From the NCBI GenBank assembly GCA_017591395.1, contig WEDG01000715.1, positions 62,001 through 126,000 on the forward strand: a stretch of DNA of 64,000 bases, given 5' to 3'. The DNA comes from Schistocephalus solidus. Lineage: Eukaryota > Platyhelminthes > Cestoda > Diphyllobothriidea > Diphyllobothriidae. Below are positions 58,451 to 64,000 of the stretch, in pieces; position 1 is the stretch's first letter; every line of letters starts with the position of its first letter. The notes under the pieces are model-generated. The model saw nothing but the letters and a program-made list of their open reading frames with translations. It was not told the origin of the DNA and did no database searches. A program made the position numbers and the translations under genes.

Positions 58451-60940
58451 TGGAGTACAGAAGCTGAAGCGTCCAAAATGGAGATATTGTCTCGTGACGA
58501 AAGGGGCCACCAGGACCGTCAGACCCCTGCCAAGAGTCCGAAGCAGCGAAGCAAAGTGAAAGCAAATCAGTTCAAGGTCGATAGGCCGGGCCAATCAGAA
58601 AACCTCTATGTCCCGAACGAAGTCATTAACGTGTCGGCATCAAAACACTGCTTAAGTGAACTCAGTCTCATTCAAAAACTGAAATGCCTTGAAATTCTAA
58701 CCTCAACGACCCCATGCAACTGTTACAATATTTGCAAAGTTTAAATTGCTTTTCTGTATTTCACGCTTCGACAGTGTTCTGCCAAAATAGGTTATTGATA
58801 CGACCGTAATACATTATATGCGGATGGATAAGGTCTTTTTCAGATTTAACTTTTGAGACCTACATCCGTGGAATCCGGTGCGTCAGTTTTACGTTATTTG
58901 CATAGGAAAGTTTACGTGCCTTCCGGAAAATCTTTGTATTAAATAGACAACTCGTCAAAAGTGGGAAAGAGTTAACTTGAAAAATCCTCAATCACAAATC
59001 TTCTGAAGTTTTTGATTTCACGCTGAGCCAATAAGTTACCTTTCATAGATTTGTCTAACTTAACGGCTGCTGAAAGTTTTTAACCTGCGTTAACTTGATG
59101 TTAGAACATGGTTTTTAGTAGAGATCCAACTGTCGCTATCTGAAAACTTTCATTGTTTCACCTTCTCTCTGAGGAAAAGTTTCTCTATTTAAATGCCCCT
59201 TTTGAGTTGCTCACCCAAACACAAATGACACGCCAGTATTTTGGTATAAAAACTATTCAAATCTATTTGATGTTATATTAATTGAAAAAAGCCGTTGTTA
59301 ATATATTTAAATTAATATTTATCATTTGAAAGAAACTTAAAACTAAAATTAAAAGTTAAAGTTAAATGTGCTCACTCCGAGCTGACCTCGTATTTACCTA
59401 AATAAATCAAACAAAAGATTTTTTCATTGAGTCCGAAACATTTAAATGAAAAGGAATAAATATTGCATTAAAATTTCTCCTGGAAATAAGAATATCAGAA
59501 ATTACCTGAAATACCCAATAATTCTTTCAATGTGGGCGAAAATTCATCTATTTGAACTTAAGTCACCACCATCAATGCAGAAATTTATCGATGAAAGCAG
59601 TTTTGTTGTGGCCAACCTTTTGAAAGAATAAAGCCGAGTAGGGCATTTTTGTGCTAGCCATTTTCTGAATCGCTGATATAGAAAATTTTAATAACTGAAG
59701 CTTATTTCCGACAGATGTGTCTATCTGCTGCAATATCTAACCCTTGTGTTAACACATATTCTAAACTTATCATAGTATTTCATTTTATGTCAGGGTGGAA
59801 ATGAAAAATGATGGAACGTTCATCCTGCCTGTCTAAAGCGACTTAAATTTGGCTAAAAAATGACCCAAGATAATTGAATTACAATAAAAATATCCGATAA
59901 CTTGATTAGTATACTGGTAAATGTGTGCAGGTATCTGTGTTTGCACCAAGGGACAGCAAGGCCGAATGTTTCGCAGTAAGACTAGGATTCAATGCTTAGT
60001 GAGTTATACCAAATCCTAAAAATCTGAAACCTATATGAGCTTATTGAGAGAAAGAGCTTTCATGGAAGTGGTCTTTACCGGTTGTGTTTTCGGTGATATG
60101 AATTTATGGCATTGGTTTAAGTTTGTTAAACTATTATCAAATGTTATAAACGCTATCATTTATCATTAGCAATGCTGCAAGGCAAGCAGAAAAATTAAAC
60201 CATTGGACGACAGTCCATTTTTGTCCTCCCTTAAAAATACGTAAATATTTTCTGGTATTTCAAATAAGTGTACGACACTGTTTAAATGAGCATTTTTCGG
60301 GTTTGAAGGCTAGAATCGGAGTCAGGGAAATTGACCGTCAATTCAAGGTTATATTAATTGAATGATCGTCTGATTTCTCTTGTCCATTTTTACAAACCCA
60401 GCCTTAATGTTATCAAGTTTACTTAGATTTCTTTGTTAAATTAGGTTTGTCGGCCAATTACGTGTGGATAATAGATCATTGAGTATGCTATGGAAGTGCA
60501 GTTCCATAAATCTTCTTGTCATCTTAATATGTTTTTAACTTAATTCACCATGGTTTTACCTCCTGAGGTTTCGGTGAAATATCTTGTTATTATTGTAAGT
60601 TAGTGAGAAAAGCTTACTTATATTATACTTCTAATACCACAGTAAGTGAAAAGGGCACCTTGTTGTTTACCCTCTAAAATATTAAGGGATCTCCAGACTA
60701 TTAAGTGGTCAGTGCTCTCATTAACTACAACTGTGTCCTACAGAATTAGTAAAGTTTCATAAAAATGCATTAACTTGTGTGAAGATACATAAACCTACAT
60801 GCACAAGAAAAATTAACATTCTCCATGGATTCTGATCAAGTTTGCAATTTAAACAATCATAAGAGACCTGGTGTCATCTTTTTATCTTTTTTCTGGTTCG
60901 CAACTTTATGAGTCTCACCAAAAGATGTGACTGACTAACT
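58451..60940. other. No recognisable gene or repeat
   Basis: A 102-codon plus-strand frame (58436-58744) overlaps the end of the GIY-YIG-like remnant and shows no domain beyond it. The remainder is AT-rich and featureless. Confidence 0.5.
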
Positions 60941-60949
60941 GCATCCTAG

Positions 60950-61005
60950 AAACGATGGCCGACGATATCATGGAGGAAGCCGAGATCAATATTAACGTTA
61001 ACATG
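60950..61005 (+). CDS. Candidate first coding exon of a host gene
   Basis: A branch-point-like CTGACTAACT is followed 13 nt later by an AG (60,948-60,949). Then comes AAACG and ATG at 60,955 in a good initiation context, 17 codons (MADDIMEEAEININVNM) and a donor-like GTATCT at 61,006. The acceptor upstream of a start codon could serve cis- or trans-splicing, both known in flatworms. The peptide is acidic and matches no family I know. The exon is so short that chance cannot be excluded; only a transcript would decide. Confidence 0.3.
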
Positions 61006-61282
61006 GTATCTAGTATTCAACTATAGAGCTGAAATTTACGAAAAAAATAGAAAGTTGGACAAAAAGCTTGAATACTCTATGAGACAGAGCTCTGGTAAGT
61101 CAAATTTTAGGGGCTGTGTGTAATTTGACTATTCATTTTTTTCCTTTGACCTACTTGTGAACAATTTGGATTTCCTAAGCAATCAATCTAGAATCCACCA
61201 GATGACTACCAGGCACAATTAATGAGTAGAAGATTTTGGCAGATTTGAATCATTCCTTTGAACTACTTGTGAAAACCTCGAG

Positions 61283-61364
61283 GGCCTTGGTGGGATTCGA
61301 ACACACGCCAGCAAGGGGAAGGCTTTAGTACAGCCAACGCTCTAGCCAACTAAGCTATGAGGCC
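61283..61364 (-). pseudogene. tRNA-like sequence, left arm
   Basis: Minus strand GGCCTCATAGCTTAGTTGGC at the start, T-arm GTGTGTTCGAATCCCACC and acceptor end AAGGCC. Close to the right-arm copy, with changes in the acceptor and T-stem. The following minus-strand sequence has TTTT (61,277-61,274) as a possible terminator. Confidence 0.7.
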
Positions 61365-61506
61365 CCACCGGGATTCTAGATTCAATGCTTAGGAAATCCT
61401 GCTTGAGCAGTCAGTTTGCTGTATCAGAATTGGTGGATAACATACGTTGCAGTAGGCTGGGCGGGTAACTGGACCCAAGTGTGATATAACTCACAGCTAC
61501 CGGTGG

Positions 61507-61588
61507 GGCCTCGTAGCACATTTGGCTAGAACGTTGGCTGTACTAAAGCCTTCCCCTTGCTGGCGTGCGTTCGAATCCCACCGAGGCC
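61507..61588 (+). pseudogene. tRNA-like sequence, right arm
   Basis: GGCCTCG and CGAGGCC give a perfect 7-bp acceptor stem. The T-arm is GTGCG-TTCGAAT-CCCAC with one mismatch; the D-arm is changed (GCACATTTGGCTAGAAC). Followed by ACCGAGTTTTTC, with five T as in a Pol III stop. Isotype cannot be assigned because the anticodon stem is weak. Confidence 0.7.
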
Positions 61589-61948
61589 ACCGAGTTTTTC
61601 AAAGGTTCAAAGGAATTATTCAAATCTGCCAAAAAACTTTTACTAATTTATTTTTTATTGTTTTTATTGATACCTCAATGCCTATTAGAAACGGCCATCT
61701 ATTTCTCATAGCTTATTATTTACAGCAATGCTTGTTTCTCACGTTATTGTCTTAAAAACCTTCCATCTGCAAGATACATGGTTTCATCTGTGATTCCACA
61801 CAAAGAAAATATATTTGCGTCATTTTGGCGTTTTCCTTCAGATAAAAATTAGCATATCTCAGACACAAGGACTTAAATTCATTTGCCAGATGCAGACACT
61901 GTGCTACGGGCTACCTATTAAAATTCTCGGATTTCCTTTTTATCACAG

Positions 61949-62130
61949 AAAGTGGAGCTAGGTGTGATAATTGCTTGGAGGACTTCACTCGAGTCGCTTA
62001 TGGCCATCATTTCATCACTCATGGTGGATGTTGTCTGGACGATTGCTCAATCATAGAACTCACTGACTATGGAACCAGGAACATCGATCGTCTCTACGCT
62101 CTGCTCAGGCTAATTTTAATCAATGAATGA
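61949..62130 (+). CDS. Candidate exon with a zinc-finger-like Cys/His pattern
   Basis: A strong acceptor (ATTTCCTTTTTATCACAG, ending 61,948) precedes an open stretch of 59 codons in one phase (two leftover bases, then codons from 61,951) to TGA at 62,128. The peptide has CDNC, then GHHFITHGGCCLDDC, a C-x2-C ... H-x2-C ... C spacing reminiscent of half a LIM-type finger, though incomplete. Alternatively phase 0 is open for 35 codons and would join in frame to the 60,950-61,005 exon. The two options are exclusive, and neither has a recognised relative. Confidence 0.3.
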
Positions 62131-62499
62131 AGACTGAGGAGGTCATTAAACATTATGGTGGATGATGAGTTTATGTGGTTTTTAAATGCAGTAATTCCGC
62201 CGTATATGCCACTTTCCTGAATATGTTAGTCTTTATGTCATTAAAATGTTTGAAACTGGAAGGGTATCAACCCAGAGTAGTTGGTCGTTTTCGTCTTCCC
62301 ACTTTGTGCATTTTCTCAAATAAGATGACGTTGGAACGTTTGTTGGATGACAGCGGTGGCACCCACTAGAAGATGGCGAGTATAGGTTTCCTGTACCAAG
62401 TATTAAACTTACTTTTGTAATGTTATAAAGTGAATGGTTGCGCTGGTTATTAGACCATCAAGGCCTTCCATCAGCGATTGCCAATGCTGTGCCTTTCAG

Positions 62500-62640
62500 C
62501 TGCTTGTAGATTGTTCAATCAAAATTGAAATAGGCCTAAGAGCTGTTGAACTTGGGTTCAACCTATGTGATTCTTTTTTACGAGCTTTTGTTCGACAAAA
62601 GTATTTATTCGCTCCTGACGGCGATATACTTAGAATATAA
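62500..62640 (+). CDS. Candidate exon behind a splice-acceptor-like site
   Basis: GCTGTGCCTTTCAG (ending 62,499) precedes 46 open codons to TAA at 62,638 (LLVDCSIKIEIGLRAVELGF, then NLCDSFLRAFVRQKYLFAPD). The composition is protein-like, with no family recognised. It may be a terminal exon of the same gene as the two upstream candidates, or chance. Confidence 0.2.
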   Translation: MLVDCSIKIEIGLRAVELGFNLCDSFLRAFVRQKYLFAPDGDILRI

Positions 62641-62644
62641 GTAA

Positions 62645-64000
62645 AGACGTTTGTGACCTACAAAGGAAAGAAAACTTTATTTTGCAAGAGATTCACCTGT
62701 AATCATTTTCAGAGAGTTGGTTTGACGAACAAACCATGGTATTGACACCATTACTCAGAATTTAGATGCCGGAAATACTAATTTATCATCGCGTTTTTTG
62801 AAATTGATCAAGCATTATAGAACTATTAACGTAATAGACCCTTTGAGTATTTGGTCCTCAACTCAATAAGTGAAGTATTTCATGACGTTGACTGCCAATA
62901 ATGCCACTGCGGCATGTACCATTTTCGGTCAAATGCTGACGGAAATATCTAAAAGAGTATTTAATTGACGGAAACGAGTCGCACTTTGTTTTAGGAATGA
63001 ATGCGAACAAATGTTTAGTAATGCAAATTAAAACTTCAAGACCCATTTTTACCTAAAAGGTGACGTTTTAAAAAGAAAAACTGACTCACATTGGGCAATG
63101 TTGCAAAAGAAGGTTAATGCCAGTTATTATTTTGCATGATTTTTCTTCTTTTCCATCGCGTTCGAATACATGAGAACGAATTTTAAATTCTTCCAGAAAT
63201 GTTGGTTGTATCCCATTTCGCTCCTGTAAGCCACTATATCGTGGTACCGCAAACGGTTATTATTATAGCTTTCTAAGCACAATTCATTAATCTGTGTTAA
63301 ATATATAATAAGCTATGCAATAACATGGATAGGGTAACTAATTTGCTTACGAAACATAAACGTCGTATCAGAAAGATAATTTTTTCGTTAACTTTGTGTT
63401 AAGCTTTACTATTTAAAAGCCAAATAAATTCCACCCGATGAGTAATTCAACACCTTTTGCCACAACATTTCACACAAGAAAACACAATAAGAATAAAAGC
63501 ACATTGCAGCCCATGAAAAAAAATACCAGTTTATTAATTATAACTGAACGAAAAAAATGATATTCGTATTTATTAGCGATGAACGTGGGCCTGAAGATAG
63601 AAATAAAGCCGCCAGTTCCTGGAAAACGTTTTTAATGTAAAGATGCGTTTGTCCAATTGTATTGGAGAATGAAACTGGCATATTTACTTTTTAAAATGAC
63701 AGTTTATTGTTATTCCTGATAAATTAGTTTTCTAACCATTTCATACAGTTTATTACTCCAAAACCTACATATCATTTTATTCATAAGAACATTTGGCGAG
63801 CATACGTTAACTTTTGATAAAATCTCATCACACCTTTACATTTATATCACTGTACAACTAAGTCAAATATGCGGGTTAGTAAAACAAATTGTACGGTTGT
63901 CAGGTTGGTGGGAGGTAGGGGGACAGACACATAATTTTGGTCCGTTTTTTGATCATCGTTAGAGAAATAGTGGCCGCCGGGATAGGTAATTAGATGCGGG
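62645..64000. other. No recognisable gene or repeat
   Basis: AT-rich, with one 62-codon minus-strand frame (63046-62858) and no motif. The last 100 bases are richer in G but show nothing identifiable. Confidence 0.5.

Larger units (their letters stand above)
61150..61645. repeat. Inverted pair of tRNA-like repeats
   Basis: The left half (61,165-61,370) is a minus-strand unit (tail end TTTCCTAAGCAATCAATCTA, then AGATTTGAATCATTCC, then tRNA-like). The right half (61,372-61,645) is a plus-strand unit (body TTCTAGATTCAATGCTTAGG, then tRNA-like, then TTATTCAAATCTGCCAAAA). The two tRNA-plus-tail arms form an inverted repeat of about 140 bp around a 140-bp body. Same family as the 42.6 kb dimer, different arrangement. 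Confidence 0.85.

Noticed and set aside
1..64000. CRISPR arrays, operons, bacterial promoters or ribosome-binding sites
   Set aside because: The sequence is eukaryotic in character. No short regularly spaced direct repeats and no clustered genes are present.

Overview
This is a eukaryotic, largely non-coding, repeat-rich stretch with no intact protein-coding gene. There is no prokaryotic gene density, long open frames are absent, and what can be recognised is almost entirely decayed retroelement. The mix of a Penelope-like element with a GIY-YIG endonuclease, CR1-type and RTE-type non-LTR elements, a Ty3/Gypsy LTR element and a tRNA-derived short repeat fits an invertebrate, and a parasitic flatworm (cestode or trematode) is my best guess. 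That assignment is inference from repeat families, not shown by any host gene.

Layout. 1-4.4 kb: nothing recognised. 4.6-5.47 kb, minus: 5'-truncated Penelope-like element (end of RT, linker, GIY-YIG). 7.97-8.87 kb: copy of a dispersed repeat followed by about 0.8 kb of degenerate telomere-like CCCTAA/CCTTAC sequence. 8.9-14.2 kb: mostly featureless, with a 90-bp tandem duplication, a hairpin and a CpG-dense patch. 14.3 kb: a tRNA-like head. 14.7-18.54 kb, plus: a near full-length but broken CR1-type LINE (ORF1, endonuclease, reverse transcriptase, C-terminal domain). 18.5-30.7 kb: mostly featureless, with a degraded tRNA-like SINE (24.3-24.5 kb) and a second copy of the 8 kb dispersed repeat (25.4 kb). 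31.9-32.6 kb: 3' end of another LINE. 33.7-34.9 kb: endonuclease and linker of an RTE-type LINE.

35.5-45.3 kb is the most structured part. A 2-3 kb non-coding unit is present three times (A, B in direct tandem, then C). Each copy has its own deletions. Copy C holds a tandem dimer of a ~300-bp tRNA-like repeat. At 45,331-49,973 a complete Ty3/Gypsy element with two ~368-bp LTRs and a perfect 5-bp target-site duplication (AGTTC) interrupts the end of copy C. A second, headless fragment of the same Gypsy family lies at the end of copy B.

50.2-52.1 kb carries repeated copies of a ~270-bp unit that begins with a TATA-box-like sequence. 55.2-57.9 kb is a diverged tandem duplication with a 1.3-1.4 kb period. 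58.2-58.45 kb has a GIY-YIG-like remnant. 60.95-62.64 kb contains the only candidates for host exons: a short ATG-containing exon and two open stretches behind good 3' splice sites, with an inverted pair of tRNA-like repeats in the presumed intron. 62.6-64 kb: nothing recognised.

The elements do not form a pathway. The story is one of successive insertion, local duplication and decay, and the nesting order can partly be read from the sequence.
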